In this document: piece by piece, positions 46,558-54,991 of the stretch | How the letters are laid out: each line of letters starts with the position of its first letter | How positions within the stretch are numbered: position 1 is the first letter of the stretch | Assembly (NCBI GenBank): GCA_050955045.1 | Contig: JBPBQV010000001.1 | Coordinates: forward strand, 434,001-498,000 | DNA: 64,000 nucleotides | Direction of reading: 5' to 3' | Source: Mucilaginibacter_A sp050955045 | Lineage (GTDB): Bacteria > Bacteroidota > Bacteroidia > Sphingobacteriales > Sphingobacteriaceae | The notes under the pieces: generated by a model | What the model was told of the DNA's origin: nothing | The model's database searches: none | The model's input: only the letters and a program-made list of their open reading frames with translations | Translations under genes and position numbers: made by a program

Positions 46558-46905
46558 ATGAAAAAAGACAAACAGAAAAATCGTAAAGCAATTAGCAAAG
46601 AGATTAAGTTAAGCTTAATTGCTAAGCTAAAAGAGGTGATTGCTACGATGGCACCGGGATCTCAAAAATTGGAAAAAGAACTTAAAAAACCTTTGAACAA
46701 GCTGGCAAAGAAGGTTTCAAAAGAGTTAGAAGTTGCTGAGAAGAGCAGCGTAAAAGTTGATAAAAAACAGGAAATAAAACCAGTTGCCGAACTACAAAAA
46801 ACCAAAAATGAGCCTAAGCCAAACCTGCCTTCTTCTACAAATAGCAATATAGCGAAAGGAAAAACAAATGCTCAATCAATCAAACCAAAGCCCGTAAAGC
46901 AATAA
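46558..46905 (+). CDS. Small lysine-rich basic protein, 115 aa
   Basis: Highly basic (MKKDKQKNRKAISKEIKLSL, then KELKKPLNKLAKKVSKELEV), with a helical N-terminal half and a disordered Pro/Lys/Asn tail ending KPKPVKQ. No signal peptide. The make-up suggests a nucleoid- or RNA-binding protein, like histone-H1-type tails common in Bacteroidota, but no named family is recognised. ATG 46558 is chosen because the preceding TTG overlaps the promoter -7 element. Convergent with the DUF4385 gene, 39 bp apart. Confidence 0.7.
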   Translation: MKKDKQKNRKAISKEIKLSLIAKLKEVIATMAPGSQKLEKELKKPLNKLAKKVSKELEVAEKSSVKVDKKQEIKPVAELQKTKNEPKPNLPSSTNSNIAKGKTNAQSIKPKPVKQ

Positions 46906-46944
46906 ACATAAACACCATAGCCAAAACTGGAATACTGAAAATTG

Positions 46945-47427
46945 TTATCCCTTTATTTTTTTCCAGTCTTCTTTCAGTTGCTTATATTCATTATGGCTTT
47001 CGGCCAGCTGCCACTTCTGATAAAAAATTTCGGCTGATTTAGCTTTCTCGGGGTTTCCGGTACCGCGTTCCAGCAACTGATAGTCATGCTGCTGATCGTA
47101 CTTTTTTCCGCCTTTATAATTGGTGTAACGCCGGGCACGGGTAAAACCCATTTGCAAATATTTTCGGGCAATATCTGCTCCTACAAATTCGCCTTTTTGG
47201 AGATAATCTAAAAATAATTCATAGATTTTCTGACTGCTTGTTTCTGCAATTTCTTTGGTTTTAAACCTCCAATATTGCCCGATCTCACTTTTATAAGGTT
47301 CGCAAATTAAAACGCCTTGTTCGCCTTTGCCTACCCGATATTTTTCCGGCTCCTTCCGATAGTCGGTTTCCGGGTGCCAGGCATAAGCAGCTTTATCAAA
47401 GTTTAGGTACGAAGGTTTGTTACTCAT
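46945..47427 (-). CDS. DUF4385 family protein, 160 aa
   Basis: Compact cytoplasmic protein with the strongly conserved DUF4385 run: YRKEPEKYRVGKGEQGVL, EPYKSEIGQYWRFKT, FVGADIARKYLQMGFTRARR and YTNYKGGKKY. Members occur in diverse bacteria and phages; the biochemical role is unknown to me. Length and motifs are complete. The upstream gap (47428-47863) is shared with the phosphoesterase operon. Confidence 0.9.
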   Translation of the reverse strand: MSNKPSYLNFDKAAYAWHPETDYRKEPEKYRVGKGEQGVLICEPYKSEIGQYWRFKTKEIAETSSQKIYELFLDYLQKGEFVGADIARKYLQMGFTRARRYTNYKGGKKYDQQHDYQLLERGTGNPEKAKSAEIFYQKWQLAESHNEYKQLKEDWKKIKG

Positions 47428-47572
47428 ATTTACAGCTTTTTTTAATGTTCAAAAGGTTTAAATAATAACAAAAACAGATAGTTGTTTTATATTGAAGTGG
47501 AAGTCTGTCTATTAAAATCAATATTCAAACTCAGCATGAAAAGCTTGCTACATCTTCATTCAAAAATAACAA

Positions 47573-47586
47573 TGCTTCTTTTATGC
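47573..47586. repeat. Dispersed word, GA form, single copy
   Basis: TGCTTCTTTTATGC, same orientation as the left arm of the pair 90 bp further on. The GC after TAT is the variant flank also seen at 46286 and 58774. Confidence 0.65.
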
Positions 47587-47663
47587 GTTTAAAATAAGCC
47601 TCATTAACTTTTAAAAACATTCATAAAAGTATTTACACTAGCCTTTTATTTACTAATGAAAGT

Positions 47664-47709
47664 GATGCTTCTTTTATCGATACAATTTTATAGCTGTAAA
47701 AGAAGCATT
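47664..47709. repeat. Inverted pair of the GA-form word, 46 bp
   Basis: GATGCTTCTTTTATC (47664-47678) faces TAAAAGAAGCATT (47697-47709). The 18-bp centre is AT-rich. It is the most compact GA pair in the window and could fold as a hairpin in RNA of either strand. Confidence 0.7.
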
Positions 47710-47784
47710 GAAAGTAAAACCCAATGCTTGCAGACTGTAAGCCAAGTTCAAAACTGATACATAATCATTTTATCAATTAAATAC

Positions 47785-47823
47785 TTAACAATCAATTAAC
47801 TTCAGTTTTACCTGATGTTAATC
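47785..47823 (+). promoter_or_regulatory. Four-unit Pho-box-like array, 11-bp phased
   Basis: TTAACA (47785), TTAACT (47796), TTTACC (47807) and TTAATC (47818) follow each other at exactly 11 bp. Direct hexamers TT(A/T/C)A(C/T)A with 11-bp period are the known binding pattern of PhoP/PhoB-type response regulators, for example in Bacillus subtilis. The array ends 9 bp before the -7 candidate at 47833, where an activator would stand, and precedes two phosphoesterase-type genes. Function in this organism is inferred. Confidence 0.55.
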
Positions 47824-47863
47824 CCGCTTCAATAACTTCAACTTTTTATTAAATGAAGTTAAC

Positions 47864-49381
47864 ATGAAGTATAATTTACTATTTCTCTTATTTTTTGCGT
47901 GTTTTATCAGCTGTAAAAAAGACGAGCCAACAACCGGAACCGAACCGGAATTTTTTGTGAATGAAGATCCTTCCACTTTTGCAGAAATTGGTTCGTTAGA
48001 TATTGGCAATGTTGGCGCAGCAGAAATTTCTGCCTTCGATCCACTAACAAACCGTCTTTTTGTAGTGAACAACGGCACGGTTAATAAAATTGATGTAATT
48101 GATTTTAAAGACCCGGAAAACATGAAAGTGATCTCCTCAATCAGCATGGCTCCTTACGGAGGCGCAGTTAACAGTGTGGCTGTTTTTGATGGAAAAGTAG
48201 CTGCAGCAATCGAATCAACAGATAAACAGGCCAATGGTAAAGTTGCCGTTTTTAAAACCAGTGATTACAGCGAAATTAAAGTCATTTCGGTTGGTGCTTT
48301 GCCGGATATGATTACGTATTCGCCAGACGGAAAACACATTTTAACCGCAAACGAAGGCGAACCAAACGACGCTTATACCAATGACCCGGCCGGTACAATT
48401 TCCATTATTTCTGTAACAGATAATTATGCCGTTACCACAATAGATTTTTCGTCAATGGCTGATCAGCAAACAGCTTTGACCGCAAAAGGCTTCCGTATTT
48501 TTGGTGTTGGAAAAAACTTTATTAAAGATATTGAGCCGGAATACATCACCGTTTCTGCAGATTCTAAAACTGCCTGGGTAACCTTGCAGGAAAATAACGG
48601 GATTGCTAAAGTGGATATCGCCACCAGAAAAATCACCAATATTTTTCCGCTTGGCTTTAAAGATTACAGTGTTGACGGCAACGAAATCGACCCAAGCGAC
48701 ATGGACAATGCTTTACTTGCAAAAAAATGGAATGTAAAAGGCATTTACATGCCGGATGGAATTGCGCTTTTAGAATCTGGCGGTATTCCGTATTTATTTA
48801 CGGCAAATGAAGGTGATGCCAGAGAATACGCTGGTTTTTCGGAAGTGAAACGCGTAAAAGCTATAACGTTGGATGCTACCGCTTTTCCAACCGCAGCTAC
48901 TTTAAGAACTGATGCGCAGTTAGGCCGCTTAAACATTACCACTACTTTAGGCGATGTGGATGGCGACGGTGATTTTGATGCACTTTACTCGTTTGGTGCG
49001 CGTTCGTTTAGCGTTTGGAACGGTAATGACGGCGCGCAGGTTTTCGACAGTAAAAACGAACTGGATACCAAAGCTATTGCAGCCGGTATTTATGATGATA
49101 CCCGTAGCGATGATAAATCTGTAGAGCCAGAAGGCATTACAGTTGGTAAAATTGGTAATAAAAATGTTGCTTTTGTAGGCTTGGAAAGAGCAGATGCAGT
49201 TGCTGTTTATGATGTAACTATTCCAACAAAACCTGTATTTTTACAGTTGTTAAAATGCGGCGATGCACCGGAAGGCGTATTGATTATCCCTGCTAAAAAC
49301 AGTCCGACTAAAAAAAGTTTGTTAGTGGCCAGCAGCGAAAACGATGGCGTGATCAAAGTTTATACGCCCAAAACGCTTTAA
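47864..49381 (+). CDS. Choice-of-anchor I / phytase-esterase-like beta-propeller lipoprotein
   Basis: 505-aa lipoprotein, lipobox FISC (Cys17). Beta-propeller of the choice-of-anchor I family: SAFDPLTNRLFVVNNGTVNK, LPDMITYSPDGKHILTANEGEP, then FLFTANEGDAREY-like repeats (YLFTANEGDAREYAGF) and VEPEGITVGKIGNKNVAFVGL. Relatives are grouped with esterase-like phytases and alkaline phosphatases; catalysis is not proven. It is first of a two-gene unit with the phosphoesterase 20 bp downstream and has a Pho-box-like array upstream, so a role in phosphorus scavenging is likely. Confidence 0.88.
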   Translation: MKYNLLFLLFFACFISCKKDEPTTGTEPEFFVNEDPSTFAEIGSLDIGNVGAAEISAFDPLTNRLFVVNNGTVNKIDVIDFKDPENMKVISSISMAPYGGAVNSVAVFDGKVAAAIESTDKQANGKVAVFKTSDYSEIKVISVGALPDMITYSPDGKHILTANEGEPNDAYTNDPAGTISIISVTDNYAVTTIDFSSMADQQTALTAKGFRIFGVGKNFIKDIEPEYITVSADSKTAWVTLQENNGIAKVDIATRKITNIFPLGFKDYSVDGNEIDPSDMDNALLAKKWNVKGIYMPDGIALLESGGIPYLFTANEGDAREYAGFSEVKRVKAITLDATAFPTAATLRTDAQLGRLNITTTLGDVDGDGDFDALYSFGARSFSVWNGNDGAQVFDSKNELDTKAIAAGIYDDTRSDDKSVEPEGITVGKIGNKNVAFVGLERADAVAVYDVTIPTKPVFLQLLKCGDAPEGVLIIPAKNSPTKKSLLVASSENDGVIKVYTPKTL

Positions 49382-49401
49382 ATTATTTTGATATTTTAAA
49401 A

Positions 49402-52122
49402 TTGAGAGTTAACCAACCAAGTGTTTCATACACACTAATTATAATGGCATGTTGTTTTACAGCGTGCCATTCTTTTTTTGGTTCGAAGCAAGCCAACGAC
49501 CAGGAAAAAACCAGCCATCATTCTGCTTATGATGACAGTACGTTAAACCGGAATGTGCTGCCGGTGATGATGCCTTACAACCGTTTGATTGACCCGGCCG
49601 GGAAAGTAGTTTCGTTTGGTAGCCCGGAAGTAGAGAATCATAGTTTGGATTTAAAGCTGATTCCCGGAACAGATTTACTGGCGATAGAAGACCGGTTTGG
49701 GATTGCTTTGCTGGATAGAACTCAGCAAAAAATCATAGCACGCTGGAGTTATGAAGGCGATCCTCGTTTTAAAGATTTTATGAGTACATATTCCGGCATC
49801 GAAGTCATTAAAAAAGAATCAGAAACTCAAATTCTCTGGAGTGCCGCTGATGGAAATAGTCGACGGTCAGTCGTTTTTCAGGCCAGTTGGAATGGAGAAA
49901 AAATCAGCATCAAAAACACTTTCGATTTCAAAGCAGAAGCACCTGCACCATTGGCTTTACCCAATGAAATTGCTGTAAACGAAGAAAACGGAAAATCTTT
50001 TTTGTATGTGGTTTTAAACGGAAACAATAAATTAACCAAGATTGATTTAGCTACCAAAGCAACGGTTTGGTCAGTAGAAACTGGTGCCGCGCCTTACGGA
50101 TTGGTCATCAGCGGGAACAACGCTTTTGTAACCAACTGGGGCGGAAATATACCTGCTAAAAACAGTACGGCGGAAACGGCTGGCATACCTTATGGCAGCG
50201 TTTACACCGATCCGAAAACGGGCGCAACCAACTCCGGCTCTGTATCTGTCATCAACATAAAAGATGGTAAAACGGTTAAAAATATTCCGGTTGGTTTGCA
50301 CCCGAATGATTTGATCAGCAATAAAAATGGTGATTTGATTTATGTAGCCAATAGCAACAGTGATGAAGTTTCAGTCATTAGCGCAACTGATTTGAAAGTT
50401 GTGGAAACGATTCCGGTAAAAATAAATGCAGGAGAAGATGGTTTTATCGGTGATTCACCAAATGCGCTGGCCATTGATTCTACCGGCGAAAATTTGTATG
50501 TAGCCAATGGAATGGACAATGCCATTGCCGTGATAAAATTAGGCATAAAAACAGCATCGGATAAAAGCGTTTTGAAGGGTTTTATCCCAACGGAAGTTTA
50601 TCCTGGCGGGTTGATTATTGCTGATAACAAACTTTTCGTAACCAATTTAGAAGGCGAAGGAGCGCGCATCAACAGTAAAGAAATGAGTAATGCCGAGCCG
50701 ATTACGGCAAATGTGCCGGGCGGCGCATACAATTCGCACCGACAAAAAGCAACAGTTTCCATAATTGATTTGCCAAATGATAAACAGTTGGCACAGTACA
50801 CCAAAAAAGTAAAAATGCTGATGATGAATTTCCGGACGGATCTGGCTAAACTCTCTCCACGGAAAAACCAGCCGGAAAGACCAATTCCGGAGCGCATTGG
50901 CGAACCTTCCGTTTTTAAACATGTGATTTATATTATTAAAGAAAACCGCACTTACGACCAGGTTTTAGGCGATATGCCGCAGGGAAAAGGAGCAAAAGAG
51001 CTTTGTGTTTATGGCGATAGCATCACGCCCAACCAACATCAGCTGGCTAAAAATTTTGTGTTGCTGGATAATTATTATGCTTCCGGAAAATGTTCTGCCG
51101 AAGGCCACCAATGGACGGATGCAGCCATGGTTACAGATTATGTGGAGAAAAATGTACGCGCCTGGTTCAGGAGTTATCCGCATGTGCAAACAGATGCGAT
51201 GGTTTATAACAAAAAAGGTTTTATCTGGAATAATGCTGCCGATCATGGCAAATCAGTCCGGATTTATGGTGAGGCCTGTATTCCAATGGTTGATCCGAAG
51301 TTAACATGGACAAATTTTTATGAAAATTATAAAGCCGGCAAGCCATTGATTTTTAAAAATGTAACCACCATTTCGAGAGTGAAACCGATGTTATCACCAA
51401 ATTATCCCGGTTCGGATTATCTGAAAATTACCGATCAGGTGCGCGCTGCTGCTTTTATCAATGAATTACAGGCGTTTGAAAAAAAGCCTGGCGATCAGTT
51501 TCCAAATCTTTCAGTAATGGCTTTATCAACTGATCATACAACCGGTTCGCGGCCCGGGATGCCAACGCCACGCGCGATGGTTGCTGATAATGATTTAGCA
51601 TTAGGACGGATTATTGAAGCTGTTAGCAAAAGTAAGTTCTGGAAAAATACCGTCATTTTTGTAACCGAAGATGATTCTCAGACTGGTTGGGATCATGTTT
51701 CGGCTTACCGCACAACTGGTTTCGTAATCAGTCCGTACAGCAAGATGCAACAAACCATTTCTGTCAATTATAACCAAACCAGCATGGTGCGCTCGATTGA
51801 GCAGATTCTGGGCATTCCGCCGATGAACTTGTTGGATGCCACCGCGCTGCCGATGTTTGCTTGTTTTACCGATAGAAAACCAGCTCAAAGTACTTACACG
51901 GCACTTTCAAATAAAATCCCTTTAAATGAAATGAACCGCAATCTTTCGGCCTTAAAAGGAAAAGCGTTGCTGTATGCCAAGCAATCTATGCGACCAGAAT
52001 ATGACCATATTGATGGGGGCAACGACGATGTTTTGAACCGAATTTTATGGTACAACCGCAAAGGAAATAACAAATACCCGGCGCATTTAACCGGAAAAGC
52101 AGATGATGATGACGACGAATAA
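49402..52122 (+). CDS. YncE-like beta-propeller / alkaline-phosphatase-family phosphoesterase fusion
   Basis: 906-aa exported two-part protein. About residues 60-440 form a YncE-like propeller (FLYVVLNGNNKLTKIDLATK, LIYVANSNSDEVSVISATDL, NLYVANGMDNAIAVI). From about 500 onward lies a phosphoesterase-family domain (HVIYIIKENRTYDQVLGDM with metal-binding E/N, later STDHTTGSRPGMPTPRAM and FVTEDDSQTGWDHVSAYR at about 753). The frame opens with TTG 49402; this start gives a complete lipoprotein signal (MRVNQPSVSYTLIIMACCFTAC), while the next ATG would lack the charged end. Follows the choice-of-anchor I gene by 20 bp. Confidence 0.9.
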   Translation: MRVNQPSVSYTLIIMACCFTACHSFFGSKQANDQEKTSHHSAYDDSTLNRNVLPVMMPYNRLIDPAGKVVSFGSPEVENHSLDLKLIPGTDLLAIEDRFGIALLDRTQQKIIARWSYEGDPRFKDFMSTYSGIEVIKKESETQILWSAADGNSRRSVVFQASWNGEKISIKNTFDFKAEAPAPLALPNEIAVNEENGKSFLYVVLNGNNKLTKIDLATKATVWSVETGAAPYGLVISGNNAFVTNWGGNIPAKNSTAETAGIPYGSVYTDPKTGATNSGSVSVINIKDGKTVKNIPVGLHPNDLISNKNGDLIYVANSNSDEVSVISATDLKVVETIPVKINAGEDGFIGDSPNALAIDSTGENLYVANGMDNAIAVIKLGIKTASDKSVLKGFIPTEVYPGGLIIADNKLFVTNLEGEGARINSKEMSNAEPITANVPGGAYNSHRQKATVSIIDLPNDKQLAQYTKKVKMLMMNFRTDLAKLSPRKNQPERPIPERIGEPSVFKHVIYIIKENRTYDQVLGDMPQGKGAKELCVYGDSITPNQHQLAKNFVLLDNYYASGKCSAEGHQWTDAAMVTDYVEKNVRAWFRSYPHVQTDAMVYNKKGFIWNNAADHGKSVRIYGEACIPMVDPKLTWTNFYENYKAGKPLIFKNVTTISRVKPMLSPNYPGSDYLKITDQVRAAAFINELQAFEKKPGDQFPNLSVMALSTDHTTGSRPGMPTPRAMVADNDLALGRIIEAVSKSKFWKNTVIFVTEDDSQTGWDHVSAYRTTGFVISPYSKMQQTISVNYNQTSMVRSIEQILGIPPMNLLDATALPMFACFTDRKPAQSTYTALSNKIPLNEMNRNLSALKGKALLYAKQSMRPEYDHIDGGNDDVLNRILWYNRKGNNKYPAHLTGKADDDDDE

Positions 52123-52129
52123 TTGCCAG

Positions 52130-52140
52130 TAAAAGAAGTA
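52130..52140. repeat. Dispersed word, GA form, AGTA variant
   Basis: TAAAAGAAGTA, 7 bp after the phosphoesterase stop, in the convergent gap before the PI-PLC gene. No facing copy was found in the gap. Confidence 0.55.
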
Positions 52141-52232
52141 TCAGTATTAAAAAATAAAAAATTTGAATCAGTTACGATCCGGAGTTTGTGGTTTTAAATG
52201 GTTTAGTTCTGGTATTTTTCTGTGGTATTTTA

Positions 52233-53294
52233 TTACTTGTTGAAAACCGGATTGACACGGAAATATTTTCCACCTTCGAAACTCACGCTGTAATCAGATT
52301 TAAAATGCGTGCTTTTTAAATAATAATCAGTAGTGATGATTTGCGCTCCGGAGTTACAAGCCGCCACAAAATCGGTTTTATCATTTTTGCGCGCTTGCTG
52401 GGTGTCATTATCTGCACGTGTACGGATGATGTAGCCTTTTTTAACCAAATCATTGATGGCCGGATCTTTCGGATCATTTCGAATCATCATCGCAGCTTCC
52501 GGCGTGCCTGCTTCAGAATTGGAAAACATCATGCGGTTTTTTAAAGAGGGATGTCCTTCTATATACAAATCTCGTTTACTGCTTTTATCATCCAGAATAA
52601 ACAAAAACTTGCCGCGTGCAGCTTTAACTGTTGGCCATGTGCCTTGCGTAACGGCATCATTTAGGGTAGCATTTTTACCACGTACTATATCTGGCGTTAG
52701 GATGTTTTGCGTACCCAGATTATTGCGCAGGGTTTGATCCAACTCGGCAAAAACTGCTTCCGTAAGTTTGTTGGTTTGGTCTGCATCTGTTGGTTTTGCC
52801 GCCGCGTCTTTAGCTTCCAGCGTAATAAAAATCGGGTAATGATTTGGGTGCGCATCAGACCAGTGCTTTAATTGTTGCAAACCGTTTGCGAGGGTAGAAA
52901 ACTGTGTGCGAAAATCCAGATCAGGAATATGCAGCACCTTAAAACCGGGTTTGTCCATCACGCCATCCGTATTGTACGGAGCCTGGTTTTTTACCATTTC
53001 TAAACCTTTTGGATGCGCAAAACGGCCGCCTTTTTCATCGGCATAAACATCTATTTCGAGATTGCATAAACCCATATCCAGCTGCTTTTCAATGGTTAAA
53101 TGTTCGTAATCAATTTTGGTAGACGATACCGAATCTTTTTGCTGGAAAAATTTAAACAAAGCAGGTTCAATCGCTTTTTTGTAACTGTTGTGCGAACCGA
53201 TAACCTGGATTTTATTGATTGGAAGATTATCTATATCATTCGATTTTAAAACTGGCAGAGCCGCTAAAAAAATTATGCTAAAAAGAGTTTTCAT
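52233..53294 (-). CDS. Phosphoinositide-specific phospholipase C-like enzyme (PI-PLC-C1 type)
   Basis: 353-aa exported TIM-barrel phosphodiesterase. The first catalytic His is in IQVIGSHNSYKKA, the second in GRFAHPKGLEM, with the metal site NLEIDVYADEKGG between them, as in calcium-dependent PI-PLC-C1 proteins. Later blocks: YPIFITLEAKD and GKFLFILDDKS. The open frame begins TTG at 53297 directly followed by ATG 53294; the ATG is preferred. It follows the broken susCD pair, with a hairpin between, so it is the enzyme of that locus. Likely substrates are inositol phospholipids or glycerophospho-compounds. Confidence 0.88.
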   Translation of the reverse strand: MKTLFSIIFLAALPVLKSNDIDNLPINKIQVIGSHNSYKKAIEPALFKFFQQKDSVSSTKIDYEHLTIEKQLDMGLCNLEIDVYADEKGGRFAHPKGLEMVKNQAPYNTDGVMDKPGFKVLHIPDLDFRTQFSTLANGLQQLKHWSDAHPNHYPIFITLEAKDAAAKPTDADQTNKLTEAVFAELDQTLRNNLGTQNILTPDIVRGKNATLNDAVTQGTWPTVKAARGKFLFILDDKSSKRDLYIEGHPSLKNRMMFSNSEAGTPEAAMMIRNDPKDPAINDLVKKGYIIRTRADNDTQQARKNDKTDFVAACNSGAQIITTDYYLKSTHFKSDYSVSFEGGKYFRVNPVFNK

Positions 53295-53305
53295 CAAAAA
53301 AATTA

Positions 53306-53338
53306 AAACCAGCCAATAGGTTAATTATTGGCTGGTTT
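53306..53338 (-). terminator. Hairpin between susD and the PI-PLC gene
   Basis: AAACCAGCCAATA (53306-53318) pairs with TATTGGCTGGTTT (53326-53338), 13 bp perfect. On the minus strand a TTTTAATTTTTTTG run follows and ends at the PI-PLC start codon, leaving no room for a promoter between them. Confidence 0.75.
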
Positions 53339-53360
53339 GTTAATACTAAAATTCAGGTGC

Positions 53361-53371
53361 TAAAAGAAGCA
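53361..53371. repeat. Dispersed word, GA form, touching the susD stop
   Basis: TAAAAGAAGCA immediately next to the TAA stop of the susD pseudogene (53372-53374 on the minus strand). It lies between that stop and the hairpin at 53306-53338. Confidence 0.6.
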
Positions 53372-54970
53372 TTAATAACCTGGGTTTTGTGTGAGGTTAG
53401 GGTTGGTTTTTAATTCGGTTGAAGGTATAGGATATAATCTCCGTGTTACATCTTTATTCATAGTTAAAACATCATTTGGCAAAGGGTATTCGGTTTCAAA
53501 CAGACCAAAGCGGATCAAATCGTTTCGGCGCCATCCTTCCCACGAAAGTTCGCGTGCGCGCTCATCCAGCAAAACTTGTAAATCAACCGATGCAGCCAAT
53601 TGTGCACCGGCGCGGCTGCGCAATTTGTTTACCAATACCAATGGTGTTTGCAGTTCGCCGTTTGCAATGGTTGTTGGTGCGCCGCGCAATTCTGCTTCGG
53701 CTTTCATTAAATAAACATCTGCTAAACGAAGCATTGGCATATCGTTGCTGTTTAAACGTGTGGCCTGAATCATGGTAGGATCAGGATAGTATTTTATCGA
53801 CCTTACACCTTCCGATTGGCTGGCAATGGTGTTTCCTACGTCCATAGGTTTTCCGGGAACCAGAATGATCTGTGGTGTAATATTTATTTGTACAAAAGGT
53901 GCTGTAGTAGTATAATATGCTGGCTGATTTGTAAAACCGCCATTTCCATCCGGATAATATTGCGGGCCAACCAGCCAGGTTTTTGTCCGAAAATCGTTTG
54001 GAATGTTAAAACGGTTATAAAATTCTGGCGTGGTGCTCATGGCAATACTTAAACCCACATTAAAGCCGTAAGCAGGTGCTAAGTAATAGAAAAAGCCAAA
54101 ACGGGTCATCTGGTTTCCGGGAATTTGCTGATCATAAGGAACGGCAAAAATGGTTTCGTTGATTTGCGGTCCGTTGTTAGGCAAAAATATATCGCGGTAT
54201 CTCGTATCAAGTGTATAATTGGTGTTTTTTTGAACGCTGTCTGCCATTGTAACTACTTCCGGATAGCGCGTGGTGCCGGTGTAAACGCCAGCATTTAAAT
54301 ACATTTTTGCAAGCAGGGCGAAAACCATTCCTTTTGTTGGGCGGCCATATTGTAATGTATTGATAGCAGAACTGTTGGTTTTTGCAGGCAAAAGTGGCAG
54401 GGCAGCCTTCAGTTCGCTTTCGATAAACTAGAACACCGTATTTCTGGGTTGTGTAGCTGGCGGTGTAGCTACCGGAAAAGTAGTAATAATAGGTACGTTT
54501 CCGTACAAATCCATCATAAAAAAATAATACAGCGCACGCATAGCCCTTATTTGCGCACCGTTAGTTTCTTTAAGTGCTTCTGTAGATGGAGAAGCGTTAA
54601 CCAAAGTGATTAGTCGGTTACAGGTATTGATACCGCTAAAACCCCAGTTCCAAACAGAAATTACGTTAGCGTGGTCAAACGTCCAGGTATGATAATGCAA
54701 CTGCCTGTACTGCCCGCCATCATCAAAATTGCCATCTCTTGCAGGTAAAATTGCTTCATCTGTAGATAATTCCTGCATCCGCCAGTAAGGCACACCATAA
54801 TTGGACGACAGGTTGGAATACATCGTACCCAGCAAAGCAGTATAATCTGCAGTAGTCACCGGGAAATTGGAAGTTGCATATTGAGATTCTACCGATACAT
54901 CCAGCTTCGTACAGCTATTAACGGAAGCAACAATCGCAAACCCGACCAGTATTAAATATATTTTTTTCAT
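53372..54970 (-). pseudogene. susD-type lipoprotein gene interrupted by one in-frame amber codon
   Basis: The two open parts, 54428-54970 (180 codons, lipobox VNSC) and 53372-54391, are in the same frame. Read through, TAG at 54428-54430 falls in PRNTVF-stop-FIESELKAALPLLPA, exactly where intact SusD proteins have a residue in the VFxFIxxEL helix. Without it the protein would be 532 aa with the normal tail (ELSWEGWRRNDLIRFG ... NPNLTQNPGY). One base change explains the lesion; recoding is not supported by any other in-window TAG use. Partner of the also broken SusC at 54992-58011. Confidence 0.85.
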
Positions 54971-54991
54971 AACTTTTCGTTTTGTTTGATT

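Larger units (their letters stand above)
47428..47863. other. Divergent intergenic region, 436 bp, repeat- and site-rich
   Basis: Contains a single GA-form word (47573-47586), an inverted GA pair (47664-47709) and the 11-bp-phased Pho-box-like array (47785-47823) with a -7 candidate TAACTTCA at 47833. AACTTCA (47835-47841) and TGAAGTT (47853-47859) can form a small leader hairpin before ATG 47864. Confidence 0.6.

Noticed and set aside
54428..54430. Amber codon in susD as programmed recoding
   Set aside because: No pyrrolysine or suppressor genes seen and the partner susC is also broken; a mutation or sequence error is simpler.
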